A stretch of DNA of 64,000 bases from Enterovibrio norvegicus_B (GCF_002876705.1 NZ_MDAG01000022.1:1-64000), one strand, 5' to 3'. Counted from the first letter of the stretch, positions 52,716 through 62,265 are shown. The notes: generated by a model not told the origin, from the sequence alone. A program made the numbers and translations.

Positions 52716-54017
52716 ATGTCTAAGATCGTTAAAGTTCTAGGTCGTGAAATTATCGATTCACGCGGTAACCCAACTGTAGAAGCAGAAGTTCACCTAGAAG
52801 GTGGCTTCGTTGGTATGGCAGCTGCTCCATCTGGCGCATCTACCGGCTCTCGCGAAGCTCTTGAACTGCGTGACGGCGACAAAGCTCGTTTCCTAGGTAA
52901 AGGCGTACTTAAAGCAATCGGCGCAGTAAACGGCGAAATTGCTAACGCTCTTGAAGGTAAAGACGCGAAAAACCAAGCAGAAATCGACCAAATCATGATC
53001 GACTTGGACGGTACTGAGAACAAATCTAAGTTCGGTGCTAACGCAATCCTAGCGGTATCTCTAGCGAACGCTAAAGCAGCAGCTGCTGCTAAAGGCATGC
53101 CACTGTACGAACACATTGCTGAACTAAACGGCACTGCTGGTCAGTTCTCTATGCCTCTACCTATGATGAACATCATCAACGGTGGCGAGCACGCTGACAA
53201 CAACGTTGACATCCAAGAGTTCATGATTCAGCCAGTTGGCGCTGCAACGTTGAAAGAAGCTGTTCGCATGGGTGCTGAAGTATTCCACAACCTAGCGAAA
53301 GTATTGAAGTCTAAAGGCTACAACACTGCAGTTGGTGATGAAGGCGGTTTCGCTCCTAACCTGAAATCTAACGCTGAAGCGCTAGAAGTTATCGCAGAAG
53401 CTGTTGCAGCTGCTGGTTACGAGCTAGGCAAAGACATCACTCTTGCTATGGACTGTGCAGCATCTGAGTTCTTCGACAAAGAAGCTGGCATCTACAACAT
53501 GAAAGGCGAAGGCAAAACCTTCACCGCTGAAGAGTTCAACCACTACCTTGCTGGTCTCGTTGAGCAATTCCCAATCGTTTCTATCGAAGACGGTCTGGAC
53601 GAGTCTGATTGGACTGGTTTCAAACACCAAACTGAGCTTCTAGGCGACAAGATCCAACTAGTGGGTGACGATCTGTTCGTTACTAACACTAAGATCCTTG
53701 CTCGTGGTATCGAAGAAGGCATCACTAACTCTATCCTGATCAAGTTCAACCAAATCGGTTCTTTGACTGAAACGTTGGCTGCAATCAAGATGGCTAAAGA
53801 CGCTGGTTTCACTGCAGTTATCTCTCACCGTTCAGGTGAAACTGAAGATGCAACTATCGCTGACCTAGCTGTTGGTACTGCTGCAGGCCAAATCAAGACG
53901 GGTTCTATGAGCCGTTCTGACCGTGTTGCTAAGTACAACCAACTTATCCGTATCGAAGAAGCTCTGGGCGAACGCGCACCTTTCAACGGTCTGAAAGAAG
54001 TTAAAGGCCAAGCGTAA
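52716..54017 (+). CDS. eno: enolase
   Basis: Glycolytic 2-phosphoglycerate dehydratase and part of the RNA degradosome. 433 residues (E. coli 432). SRGNPTVEAEVHLEGG near the start, GDDLFVTNTKI, metal site SIEDGLDESDW, and SHRSGETEDATIADLAVG with the catalytic loop. RBS GAGAGGAA is strong and codon bias is that of a highly expressed gene. Terminator follows. Confidence 0.98.
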   Translation: MSKIVKVLGREIIDSRGNPTVEAEVHLEGGFVGMAAAPSGASTGSREALELRDGDKARFLGKGVLKAIGAVNGEIANALEGKDAKNQAEIDQIMIDLDGTENKSKFGANAILAVSLANAKAAAAAKGMPLYEHIAELNGTAGQFSMPLPMMNIINGGEHADNNVDIQEFMIQPVGAATLKEAVRMGAEVFHNLAKVLKSKGYNTAVGDEGGFAPNLKSNAEALEVIAEAVAAAGYELGKDITLAMDCAASEFFDKEAGIYNMKGEGKTFTAEEFNHYLAGLVEQFPIVSIEDGLDESDWTGFKHQTELLGDKIQLVGDDLFVTNTKILARGIEEGITNSILIKFNQIGSLTETLAAIKMAKDAGFTAVISHRSGETEDATIADLAVGTAAGQIKTGSMSRSDRVAKYNQLIRIEEALGERAPFNGLKEVKGQA

Positions 54018-54062
54018 TCGCTTAGCACTTCATTCAGTCGGCGATATGCTGATTAAGATATG

Positions 54063-54092
54063 AAAACGGCTCCCTCGGGAGCCGTTTTTTTT
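54063..54092 (+). terminator. intrinsic terminator of eno
   Basis: 12-bp stem AAAACGGCTCCC/GGGAGCCGTTTT with a two-base loop and eight T in a row. Confidence 0.93.
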
Positions 54093-54109
54093 ATTATAAA
54101 TTGTATTAT

Positions 54110-55336
54110 TTATTCTCTTACAATAACGATGTCCCAATTACCATTAGAAACATTGTGCCCTCCAAAATAGTAGGTGTTTTCTGAGATAATGAATTTTGAG
54201 GTGTAACTAGTATTAAAGGAAATTTCATCTAAGGACTCATTGAAGTTATTTGAGTCAATGGCCCACAACTGTCCATCCATTTTAGCGTCTGAGAAAAGCA
54301 CGTAAACGATACCAGTCTCTGATTCAACTAATGGATTTAAACGGTTATGATGTCCGGAACTTGTTTTGTGAAGTAACTCAAGATGACTTCCATCTCTAGC
54401 GATAAAGCTAACTATAGAGTCAGAAGATCGCTCCATTTGGCCATGTATTACGTAGTTTCCGTTTGATAGTTCAATAGGTGTAGCAGCGTTAAGGTGAGAA
54501 TACATTTCATTCAAACTGATGCTATCCCAAGTGAAACGTTCGTTTAAGCCCGAATTAACCGCAAGAATATAAAGACCAATATTACTTGAATCGCTATTTG
54601 AGTTAGCCGTGCCAGCTATTAGAAGTTCACCTGATGTTGAGGCAATTAGGTGGTCAGCAGACTGAATATCTATGCTTGCAGAACTTGTTATGAGTGTGCC
54701 TGTTGATAAGCTTCCACTTGCTATATCTAATGTGTGTAAAAAACTGATGCCGTTACTATGGGTGCAATCAACACAGCTATCGCTGTCTTGTTCATTAGCA
54801 GACACAAAGAGAGTACCATTAAACTCCGCAATAGACGAAAATGTGTATGAGTAGGGGGAATAGGTAGGTGTAAACTCAGTCTCCCAAATAAAACTTCCGT
54901 CACTGTCGAGCTTTGCCACTGTAGCTTTTAAATTTATCTTGTTTTGCCCAAGTAGATAAACAGAACCATCAGTTGATTCGTAAATGTTACTGTAATAATG
55001 GTCGCCTTCTGCAAGCTTATTATATTGCCATACAACGTTGAGTTTACTATCAAGCTTTACAACCCAATCATCGCTATCAACAGAGCTTGGGACAAATTCT
55101 GGCGAGTTAGTACTAGCCAACATTAGCAGTGAATCTGAACTGCTAGTTATCATTTTTCTTAGAACGTCATCCCCAGAACCGTTGAAGTTTTTTTTAATAG
55201 AGAATTCGTAACTTGATTCATGACTAAGGCCTGGCTCTAATTGACTAGAGTTCTGAGAGTCACTCTCGCTTCCACCACATCCATTTAAAGAAAGAAGACC
55301 AAGCACATTCAATAAAAAATAGCGTCTCACGTTCAC
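54110..55336 (-). CDS. uncharacterised lipoprotein, probable beta-propeller
   Basis: 408 residues from a GTG start. Signal with lipobox LLSLNGC (Cys20), a Ser/Asn-rich linker, then repeated strands of the pattern WVVKLDSKLNVVWQ (91-104) and TVAKLDSDGSFIWE (139-152). Such Trp-containing repeats suggest a beta-propeller. A possible CVDC pair lies mid-protein. I do not recognise the family. The gene is AT-rich (22 of 60 bases are G or C in 54121-54180), sits alone between eno and ubiI, and so looks acquired. Its end lies close to the eno terminator. Confidence 0.8.
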   Translation of the reverse strand: MNVRRYFLLNVLGLLSLNGCGGSESDSQNSSQLEPGLSHESSYEFSIKKNFNGSGDDVLRKMITSSSDSLLMLASTNSPEFVPSSVDSDDWVVKLDSKLNVVWQYNKLAEGDHYYSNIYESTDGSVYLLGQNKINLKATVAKLDSDGSFIWETEFTPTYSPYSYTFSSIAEFNGTLFVSANEQDSDSCVDCTHSNGISFLHTLDIASGSLSTGTLITSSASIDIQSADHLIASTSGELLIAGTANSNSDSSNIGLYILAVNSGLNERFTWDSISLNEMYSHLNAATPIELSNGNYVIHGQMERSSDSIVSFIARDGSHLELLHKTSSGHHNRLNPLVESETGIVYVLFSDAKMDGQLWAIDSNNFNESLDEISFNTSYTSKFIISENTYYFGGHNVSNGNWDIVIVRE

Positions 55337-55454
55337 CCATCCCTCAGTAGACCCATGATAGTTCCACTTGATAGTAGTAGAATTGAGACGTAATTTTTTA
55401 TTTGTGTCTTTTTTTTTGGATTTATGTTCCCTTTAAAGATCTTTTAGTTGAGCG

Positions 55455-56672
55455 TTAATTTCTAGTTTGTGCTTTTACAGGCAAGTCCCCACTTACCCCT
55501 AACGCACGTTTAATAAACTGCGTCTTAATGCCCGGTAGCGTCGCTGCGGCCATCAAACCAATACCACGAATCAATTTCTTCGCTGGGTTTTCACCGGCAA
55601 ACAAATCTCTGAATGCCTGCATCGCAGCAATCATTTGAGCGGCTTCGGTTTTACGCCAGCGTTCAAACGCGCGCAGGTTTGCTTTCTCGCCGATGTCTTT
55701 GCCTTCATCGTGAAGACGCAGGATTTCTTGAGCAAGCGAAGCAGCATCGAGTAAGCCAAGGTTGACGCCTTGGCCTGCAAGCGGGTGAATGGTGTGGGCG
55801 GCATCGCCAATCAAGGCGACACGCTCAAGCACGAAGTCTCGGGCATAACGCATTTTAAGCGGGAAAGCTGCGCGTTCACCTTCGACCGCACACAGGCCCA
55901 GTTTCAGATCAAACGCTGCGCTGAGCGCTTTATTGAAATCTGTATCCGACAGGGTGCAACGTTCATCGGCAAGGTCAGGTGATTGAGACCACACGATAGA
56001 GCAAAGGTGTGGGTCTGAGAGCGGCAAAAATGCTAATGGGCCATCAGGTGTGAAGATTTGGCGTGCTACGCCACCATGAGGCTCTGCGGTGCGAATATTG
56101 GCAACGAGTGCGCTGTGACCGTAATCCCAATGTGTTAGCGGGATGGACAGTTGATTGCGCACCCAAGAGTTTGCGCCATCTGCACCAACCACCAATTTGG
56201 CAGTGATGGCATTGCCTGAATCTAGGGTTAGCCAGGCTTCAGTTTCACCAAACATCATGCTGGCGCATTTGTCGGGGCAGAAGATCGTCACGTTGTTCTG
56301 CTGTTTGACTTTGTCGAGCAGGGCGAGCTGAATGACGCGGTTTTCGACAATATAGCCAAGGTTGGGTTGCCCCAAATCCATGGCGTCAAATTCGATGGAT
56401 GCAAAGCTGTCTTGTTCCCACACGGACATTTTTTGATATGGGCTGTTTCGACGGTTAAGAATACCGTTCCACGCGCCAATGTTTTTCAAAATGCTTTCGC
56501 TTGCGCGGCTGAGGGCAGATACACGAAGGTCGGGTAGGGTGTCGAAATCTGTGTTGGGGGCATTGCCTTCAATGATGGCAATGCGCAAATCGCTGTCTTC
56601 CAATGCAGCAGCGAGGGTAAGCCCTACCATGCCGCCACCAATGATCGCGATATCAACGTTCGTCATTTTCAT
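55455..56672 (-). CDS. ubiI: 2-octaprenylphenol hydroxylase UbiI (VisC)
   Basis: FAD monooxygenase that adds the C5 hydroxyl in ubiquinone synthesis. 405 residues (E. coli 400) with IIGGGMVGLTLAAAL, the second motif VVGADGANSWVRNQL and the third GDAAHTIHPLAGQGVNLGLLD. The segments RVSALSRASESILKNIGAW and DVARQ-like GGVARQIFTPDGPLAFLPLSDPHLCSIVW (only parts quoted) match UbiI rather than UbiH. It overlaps the ubiH stop by one base and is transcribed in the order ygfB-ubiH-ubiI. Confidence 0.95.
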   Translation of the reverse strand: MKMTNVDIAIIGGGMVGLTLAAALEDSDLRIAIIEGNAPNTDFDTLPDLRVSALSRASESILKNIGAWNGILNRRNSPYQKMSVWEQDSFASIEFDAMDLGQPNLGYIVENRVIQLALLDKVKQQNNVTIFCPDKCASMMFGETEAWLTLDSGNAITAKLVVGADGANSWVRNQLSIPLTHWDYGHSALVANIRTAEPHGGVARQIFTPDGPLAFLPLSDPHLCSIVWSQSPDLADERCTLSDTDFNKALSAAFDLKLGLCAVEGERAAFPLKMRYARDFVLERVALIGDAAHTIHPLAGQGVNLGLLDAASLAQEILRLHDEGKDIGEKANLRAFERWRKTEAAQMIAAMQAFRDLFAGENPAKKLIRGIGLMAAATLPGIKTQFIKRALGVSGDLPVKAQTRN

Positions 56673-57907
56673 TATCGTTCTACTAATCCCATCGCGCGTT
56701 GCAGTAAAGGCGCTTTTAATCCTTGGAATACAGACATACTGGCTAACCCGAGATTTCGACCAAGCGCGAGTGGTGCTGAAGTGTTTGAAAAACCGTGTAC
56801 CAAGCCAGATGTCATCGCGACAGTGCTATCGCGATCCGGTGTTCTGCGGCGTTGGTAACGCAGCAAGGTGCTGATGTCGCCACAATCTTGGTTGCTTTCA
56901 AATGCTGTGGTGATTTCTTCTGCCAATGACACGACATCACGCAGCCCAAGGTTAAAGCCTTGTCCTGCAATCGGGTGTAGCGTCTGGGCGGCATTGCCCA
57001 CAACGGCGACACGATGACTGATTAGCGTGTTGGATTGGCGCAAAATCAACGGATACATATTACGTTGACCCACATGAAGCAGATGACCGAGACGCCAACC
57101 AAAAGCACGCTGTAAGGCATCAAGGAAGGCATGATCGCTAAGGGCTAATAAATCAGGAGCATCTTCTGGTGGAACGCACCATACGAGCGAACTGCGCCCT
57201 TCTGACATTGGTAAGAGTGCGAGCGGGCCAGATGCGGTGAAACGTTCAAATGCACGGCCTTGATGTGGCAGGGTAGTCGTGACGTTGGCAATCAGAGCGA
57301 CTTGTTGGAAGTCATGCTCATGACGCTCAATACCTACCATGTCACAGCACGAGGAGGTTGCGCCATCAGCGGCCACCAGCAGTTTTGTGTGCAGTGTTTG
57401 ACCGTCGTTTAAGGTCAGCGTCACGCCTTCTTGCGTGCGGTCAATCGTCGAGACCATGGCTGGGCAGAACAGCGTGACACGTTTGGCGTCTTCTAAAGAG
57501 CGATGAAAAACACGTCCTGCATCGGCCAGTTCAATGACATTGCCTAGGAAGGGGAGGCCTTCTTTGTCAGCATGCATTTCCGTTAAACCAAAATGGCCTT
57601 GGTCGGAGACGTGAATGTTCTTAATGGATGTAGCAAATGGAGAAAGGATGTGCCAAATGCCGATGCGTTCGAACAAGTCGCAACTGCCGTAAGACAGCGC
57701 AATACTTCGGGCATCGTAACCGGGGTGCGCATTGTCTGGAATGGCAGCTTCTACCACCGCCACGGACAAACCAGCTTGCGTGTGGTGTTCAATGGCAAGT
57801 GCAAGTGTTGCCCCTGCCATTGCGCCACCCACAATCACAACATCATACGTCGATGCTTTACTGGATGTATCTTTTGACGCAGATGTTGACGGCGTACTGG
57901 CATCCAT
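56672..57907 (-). CDS. ubiH: 2-octaprenyl-6-methoxyphenol hydroxylase UbiH
   Basis: FAD monooxygenase adding the C1 hydroxyl in ubiquinone synthesis. 411 residues with VIVGGAMAGATLALAIEH, AADGATSSCCDMV and GNAAQTLHPIAGQGFNLGLRD. The first 20 residues (MDASTPSTSASKDTSSKAST) are a low-complexity Ser/Thr stretch before the usual start. An GGAG site precedes the ATG, so this extension may be real. It lies 33 bases after ygfB. Confidence 0.93.
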   Translation of the reverse strand: MDASTPSTSASKDTSSKASTYDVVIVGGAMAGATLALAIEHHTQAGLSVAVVEAAIPDNAHPGYDARSIALSYGSCDLFERIGIWHILSPFATSIKNIHVSDQGHFGLTEMHADKEGLPFLGNVIELADAGRVFHRSLEDAKRVTLFCPAMVSTIDRTQEGVTLTLNDGQTLHTKLLVAADGATSSCCDMVGIERHEHDFQQVALIANVTTTLPHQGRAFERFTASGPLALLPMSEGRSSLVWCVPPEDAPDLLALSDHAFLDALQRAFGWRLGHLLHVGQRNMYPLILRQSNTLISHRVAVVGNAAQTLHPIAGQGFNLGLRDVVSLAEEITTAFESNQDCGDISTLLRYQRRRTPDRDSTVAMTSGLVHGFSNTSAPLALGRNLGLASMSVFQGLKAPLLQRAMGLVER

Positions 57908-57940
57908 TCCTAGGTGTTCTCCATCCTAAATAACATGAAA

Positions 57941-58516
57941 TCAATGAAGTGTTGGTTTGCTGTCTTCGTCGTTACTTGGCTTAAGACCCAATTCTGCATG
58001 TAACGTCATGGCACATACGCGAACGTGTTCGATCACTTGTTCGAACAGCAGCGCTTGCTCTTCCATGTCACCGTCCTCATCGATGCCGAGTTGGGCGATT
58101 TCTGCTAAATCTGCCAGCACTTCTTTGCCATCTTCAGACAAAGCGCCAGATGTTACGCCAACCACACCGATACCTGCGATAAACGCACTGACCCATTCCG
58201 TTAGGGCGTCACCGCGGTCAAGCAAGTTTTGGCTGTCCGCAGGAAGCAACAATTCAAAATCCAAGTCTTCGCCGGTCAATTGCTCAGACGCTTGTTGCAC
58301 ACAAGTTGCCGCCAAGCCTTTTGATTGAATTGGCCAACCTTGACCGTCATTGGTGTAGTCGTACAGCATGGGTGCCCAATTACCGAGCGCAGGATCTAAG
58401 CCACCACACAGCATGCCGGATAGAAGGCCATGCATTTCTGCGGGGGTTACCGCTAAGCTGTCTGATGACAGCGTTGCTGTGATAGTGCTGTATTCGGGTA
58501 AAGTTACTTGGGTCAC
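57941..58516 (-). CDS. ygfB: UPF0149 family protein YgfB
   Basis: 191 residues, the small all-helical YgfB/YecA-type protein (LAVTPAEMHGLLSGMLCGG, then EWVSAFIAGIGVVG and a C-terminal acidic region). Function not settled in enterics; in Pseudomonas a relative affects beta-lactam resistance regulation. First gene of a minus-strand operon with ubiH and ubiI, divergent from zapA. Confidence 0.9.
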   Translation of the reverse strand: MTQVTLPEYSTITATLSSDSLAVTPAEMHGLLSGMLCGGLDPALGNWAPMLYDYTNDGQGWPIQSKGLAATCVQQASEQLTGEDLDFELLLPADSQNLLDRGDALTEWVSAFIAGIGVVGVTSGALSEDGKEVLADLAEIAQLGIDEDGDMEEQALLFEQVIEHVRVCAMTLHAELGLKPSNDEDSKPTLH

Positions 58517-58799
58517 GTTGGGTCACCTTGAATGCCATTAATTCTCTGTTGTATGCTACCACTTCCCCGAATGTCGAAGAACATCTCGTAATAAAAAGTC
58601 GCTCACATGCTGAGTTATTTATAATACAGGGGTTGGAATTGCTCTGATTTTCATCACATTGATGACTTTTCGACTGTTCAGTGCGTCGAGTGGCAATCAA
58701 CAATAGGATAGACTTGAAGTTTAACCTGCCATTTCCTATAGTTTGTGCCCGTTACGTCAGGGTGCGACATCGCGCTTTGAAGGGAGCTCAAAAAAGATT

Positions 58800-59108
58800 A
58801 TGACTACGCAGGCTGTTGAAATTCAAATTCTTGGAAAAACCACGCGGGTGAATTGCCCAGCAGGTCAGGAGCAGTCTCTTACTGAGGCGGCAAATGACTT
58901 TGATCAGCGGTTGCATGAATTGTCTGAGCGCACTAAAGTAACGAATACAGAGCAACTGCTCACCATCGCTGCTTTGAACCTTTGCTATGAACTTCGTGAA
59001 GAACGAAAGCAAAGCGTTAGCGATACTAGCGAAATGGAACAGCGCATCATGCTGTTACAACAAACGATTGAAGAGGCGTTGTTAAAACACAGCGCGTCGA
59101 AAGCCTAA
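58800..59108 (+). CDS. zapA: cell division protein ZapA
   Basis: Small coiled-coil protein that bundles FtsZ filaments at midcell. 102 residues (E. coli 109). It starts MTTQAVEIQILGKTTRVNCP as in the family, so I use the ATG at 58800 rather than a frame start 57 bases upstream. The central RTKVTNTEQLLTIAALNLCYEL and the C-terminal coiled coil (MEQRIMLLQQTIEEALL) are clear. Confidence 0.95.
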   Translation: MTTQAVEIQILGKTTRVNCPAGQEQSLTEAANDFDQRLHELSERTKVTNTEQLLTIAALNLCYELREERKQSVSDTSEMEQRIMLLQQTIEEALLKHSASKA

Positions 59109-59120
59109 GGGCTGCACCCG

Positions 59121-59306
59121 TTTGACCCTGGAGTGTACGTCAGTGGATCTATGTCCCTGAGCCGATAAGCAAATTTAAGGATGTGTCGTTATTGGGCTAT
59201 TGAGCAAGCTCGGCTCGTACCGAGAAGCCTACGGTCTGTTCTTCATATCCGCCTTGAACCGCAGGGTTCAAGGGCTGACGATCCCCAACGGCACTCCGGG
59301 GCCATC
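59121..59306 (+). ncRNA. ssrS: 6S RNA
   Basis: RNA that binds and sequesters sigma-70 RNA polymerase in stationary phase. Recognised by GTCCCTGAGCCGATAAG near the 5' part, GCTCGGCTCGTACCGAGAAG in the middle and GCCTTGAACCGCAGGGTTCA near the 3' part. Each is a close match to the E. coli molecule. The ends pair CCCTGGAGTG (59126-59135) with CACTCCGGGG (59292-59301). It lies between zapA and the cyclo-ligase gene, its standard position. Exact ends are estimated. Confidence 0.93.
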
Positions 59307-59344
59307 CCTTTCTACATCATCTCGCTTTACGGCAAGGACAGCCG

Positions 59345-59947
59345 ATGCAAGAGACATCCCCCTCGATGATTCAACGCGCCGCGTTGAGAAAATCTACCCG
59401 CGCTAAGCGACAAGCATTATCGCAAGACCAACAACACCAGGCTGCTGCCGATCTTCTCGCGCACTTCCAATCTGTCGATGAAGTCCAGCGCGCGCGCAAG
59501 ATTTCGCTCTATTTGTCTGTTGATGGTGAATTGGATACGACGCCACTGATCGAACATTGCTGGTCTTTGAACAAAGACGTGTATTTGCCTGTGATTCACC
59601 CGTTCAGCAAAGGCAACCTCCTGTTTCTTCATTACCACCCTAAGACAGAGCTTGTGCCTAATCGCTTTGGTATTTTAGAACCTAAGTTAGACGTGCGAGA
59701 TGTGCTGCCTGCGCATCGGCTTGATGTGATTTGCACTCCGCTCGTGGCGTTCGATAGAACGGGGCAGCGCTTGGGCATGGGGGGCGGTTACTATGACAGA
59801 ACATTAGCACCTTGGTTTAATGCACAGCAGGGCGCTAAACCCATTGGCCTCGCTCATGATTGCCAGCAAGTTGACGCCTTACCCGTTGAAGCATGGGATG
59901 TCCCGCTACCGAAAATAATGACGCCATCTCGCGTGTGGGAGTGGTAG
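59345..59947 (+). CDS. ygfA: 5-formyltetrahydrofolate cyclo-ligase
   Basis: ATP-dependent return of 5-formyl-THF to the active folate pool; also linked to persister formation in E. coli. 200 residues with YLPVIHPFSKGNLLFLHYHP and the diagnostic GMGGGYYDRTL. It ends in MTPSRVWEW, as in E. coli. Start at 59345, with another in-frame ATG at 59366 also possible. It is probably read from the 6S RNA promoters, as in E. coli. Confidence 0.94.
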   Translation: MQETSPSMIQRAALRKSTRAKRQALSQDQQHQAAADLLAHFQSVDEVQRARKISLYLSVDGELDTTPLIEHCWSLNKDVYLPVIHPFSKGNLLFLHYHPKTELVPNRFGILEPKLDVRDVLPAHRLDVICTPLVAFDRTGQRLGMGGGYYDRTLAPWFNAQQGAKPIGLAHDCQQVDALPVEAWDVPLPKIMTPSRVWEW

Positions 59948-60084
59948 TTTTTTCGCGCCTTTTTCTTCGCCTAAAACCCTGTCAGAAAGTGATCTTCGTC
60001 TTGAAAAAGCTGCGCGTGGCGCGTGGCTATCTGTATAATCACGAGCATATTTCCCCTACGAATCCAAATTAGCAGGAGACTCTC

Positions 60085-60738
60085 ATGACTCAGGATGAAA
60101 TGAAAAAAGCGGCTGGCTGGGCTGCATTAGAATATGTTGAGAAAGACAGCATTGTGGGTGTCGGTACTGGCTCAACAGTGAATCATTTCATTGATGCTCT
60201 AGAGACAATGAAAGATCAAATCAAAGGCGCGGTATCTAGTTCTGTCGCTTCTACTGAGCGTCTTGAGAAGATTGGTATCCCTGTGTTTGATGCGAACGAA
60301 GTCGCGTACTTGGATATTTATGTTGATGGTGCGGATGAGATCAATCCAACCAACGATATGATCAAAGGCGGCGGTGCAGCACTGACGCGTGAAAAGATTG
60401 TCGCGGCCATTTCTAAGAAATTTATTTGCATCATTGATGACACCAAGAAAGTGGATGTCATGGGAAGTTTCCCGCTTCCTGTTGAAGTGATCCCGATGGC
60501 CCGTTCATATGTGGGTCGTGAGCTTGTTAAATTGGGTGGTGATCCTTGCTACCGCGAAGGTTGCATCACAGATAACGGCAATGTCATCCTTGATGTACAC
60601 AATCTTGAAATCACGGATGCCAAGGCGCTAGAAGACAAGATCAATGCTATTGCAGGTGTTGTTACTGTGGGTCTTTTTGCAAACCGTGGTGCAGATGTTG
60701 TTCTCGAAGGCACGCCAAACGGTGTTGTAAAAAGCTAA
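60085..60738 (+). CDS. rpiA: ribose-5-phosphate isomerase A
   Basis: Interconverts ribose 5-phosphate and ribulose 5-phosphate. 217 residues (E. coli 219). GVGTGSTVNHFIDAL binds phosphate, and DGADEIN and KGGGAALTREK carry the catalytic Asp, Lys and Glu. RBS AGCAGGAGA. Codon bias suggests good expression. It feeds the same pathway as the transketolase at the other end of the window. Confidence 0.97.
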   Translation: MTQDEMKKAAGWAALEYVEKDSIVGVGTGSTVNHFIDALETMKDQIKGAVSSSVASTERLEKIGIPVFDANEVAYLDIYVDGADEINPTNDMIKGGGAALTREKIVAAISKKFICIIDDTKKVDVMGSFPLPVEVIPMARSYVGRELVKLGGDPCYREGCITDNGNVILDVHNLEITDAKALEDKINAIAGVVTVGLFANRGADVVLEGTPNGVVKS

Positions 60739-60822
60739 AAAATCTTTAGCTTGCAAGCCTTTAGCTTTCCACTTTTTTTGATGGTCTAGCCAAACGTTTG
60801 CGTCTAAGTAACTCAATAAGTT

Positions 60823-60851
60823 AGCGGTGCTATTTTGGCACCGTTTTTTTT
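60823..60851 (+). terminator. intrinsic terminator of rpiA
   Basis: Six-bp stem CGGTGC/GCACCG with a seven-base loop and eight T. Confidence 0.85.
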
Positions 60852-60979
60852 CGCCTATATGACGTAATATTCTTACCCTTTCTGAACACTTTTTGTTACC
60901 TTAGTCACTAATTGATGCCATCTGGATGGCGAAAACCGATTTTCTAGTTCTGGTTTTGTTTTTAAGGATGAGATTTCCC

Positions 60980-62209
60980 ATGGCTAAAGTGTCACTTGAA
61001 AAAGACAAAATAAAAATCCTTCTTCTTGAAGGTGTTCACCCATCTGCTCTAGAAGTGCTTCAAAGCGCTGGTTACAGCAACATTGAATATCACAAAGGTT
61101 CATTAGCGGGCGAAGAGCTCGAGAAAGCCATTGAAGATGCTCATTTTGTTGGTATTCGCTCCCGTACTCAGCTCACTGAAGACGTTTTCCAAAAAGCGAA
61201 GAAGCTTATTGCTGTTGGTTGCTTCTGTATTGGTACCAACCAAGTTGATCTTACTGCTGCAGCGAAGCGTGGTATTCCTGTTTTTAACGCCCCATTCTCC
61301 AATACACGTAGCGTTGCTGAATTAGTATTGGGTGAAATTCTTTTGCTGCTTCGTGGCATTCCTGCCAAAAACGCAGCAGCACACCGCGGCGACTGGATCA
61401 AATCAGCAGACCGTTCATTCGAAGCGCGTGGTAAAAACCTTGGTATCATCGGTTACGGTCACATTGGTACGCAATTGGGTATCTTGGCTGAAAACCTTGG
61501 TATGCGCGTTTACTTTTATGACATTGAAAACAAGCTGTCTTTGGGTAACGCAACCCAGGTGGCGTCGATGTCAGAACTGCTGAACAAGAGTGATGTGATC
61601 ACTTTGCACGTGCCTGAAACGGATTCAACGCAAGACATGATGGGCAGCGAAGAGTTTGCTCGCATGAAACCTGGCGCGATTTTCATTAACGCAGCGCGTG
61701 GCACTGTGGTTGATATCGATGCACTGTGTGGTGCGCTTGAAAGCGGTCACATTGGTGGTGCGGCAGTGGATGTATTCCCAACCGAACCAAAAACCAACAG
61801 CGACCCTTTTGAATCTCCGCTACAAGCGTATGACAACGTGATCCTTACGCCACACATCGGTGGTTCTACGCATGAAGCGCAGGAAAACATCGGTATTGAA
61901 GTGATCGGCAAGATGGTGAAGTACTCAGACAATGGTTCAACCCTGTCTTCTGTTAACTTCCCTGAAGTGTCACTCCCAGAGCATTCTGGTACATCGCGTT
62001 TGCTTCATATTCACGAAAACAGACCTGGCATCCTGACAAAGATCAACACCATCTTTGCCGAGGAAGGTATCAACATCGCAGGTCAGTACCTGCAAACCAA
62101 TGCTGAATACGGTTATGTTGTGATTGACGTCGAAACTGAGCATTCAGAGAAGGCGCTTAAGAAGCTAAAAGCGATCGAAGGGACACTTCGTTCACGTATT
62201 CTTCACTGA
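60980..62209 (+). CDS. serA: D-3-phosphoglycerate dehydrogenase
   Basis: First step of serine synthesis, inhibited by serine. 409 residues (E. coli 410). It begins MAKVSLEKDKIKILLLEGVHP; an in-frame ATG 54 bases upstream is not used because the family starts here and AAGGATGAG is the ribosome site. NAD-binding GIIGYGHIGTQLGILA, the catalytic His in HIGGSTHEAQENIG, and a C-terminal ACT domain (HENRPGILTKINTIFAEEGI) for serine binding. Confidence 0.98.
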   Translation: MAKVSLEKDKIKILLLEGVHPSALEVLQSAGYSNIEYHKGSLAGEELEKAIEDAHFVGIRSRTQLTEDVFQKAKKLIAVGCFCIGTNQVDLTAAAKRGIPVFNAPFSNTRSVAELVLGEILLLLRGIPAKNAAAHRGDWIKSADRSFEARGKNLGIIGYGHIGTQLGILAENLGMRVYFYDIENKLSLGNATQVASMSELLNKSDVITLHVPETDSTQDMMGSEEFARMKPGAIFINAARGTVVDIDALCGALESGHIGGAAVDVFPTEPKTNSDPFESPLQAYDNVILTPHIGGSTHEAQENIGIEVIGKMVKYSDNGSTLSSVNFPEVSLPEHSGTSRLLHIHENRPGILTKINTIFAEEGINIAGQYLQTNAEYGYVVIDVETEHSEKALKKLKAIEGTLRSRILH

Positions 62210-62240
62210 TTCACTTGTTTGTTCCCCCAACAAACAGCCC

Positions 62241-62265
62241 AAAGGCCGCGAAAGCGGCCTTTTTA
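62241..62265 (+). terminator. intrinsic terminator of serA
   Basis: Nine-bp stem AAAGGCCGC/GCGGCCTTT with a GAAA tetraloop and five T. Confidence 0.92.
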
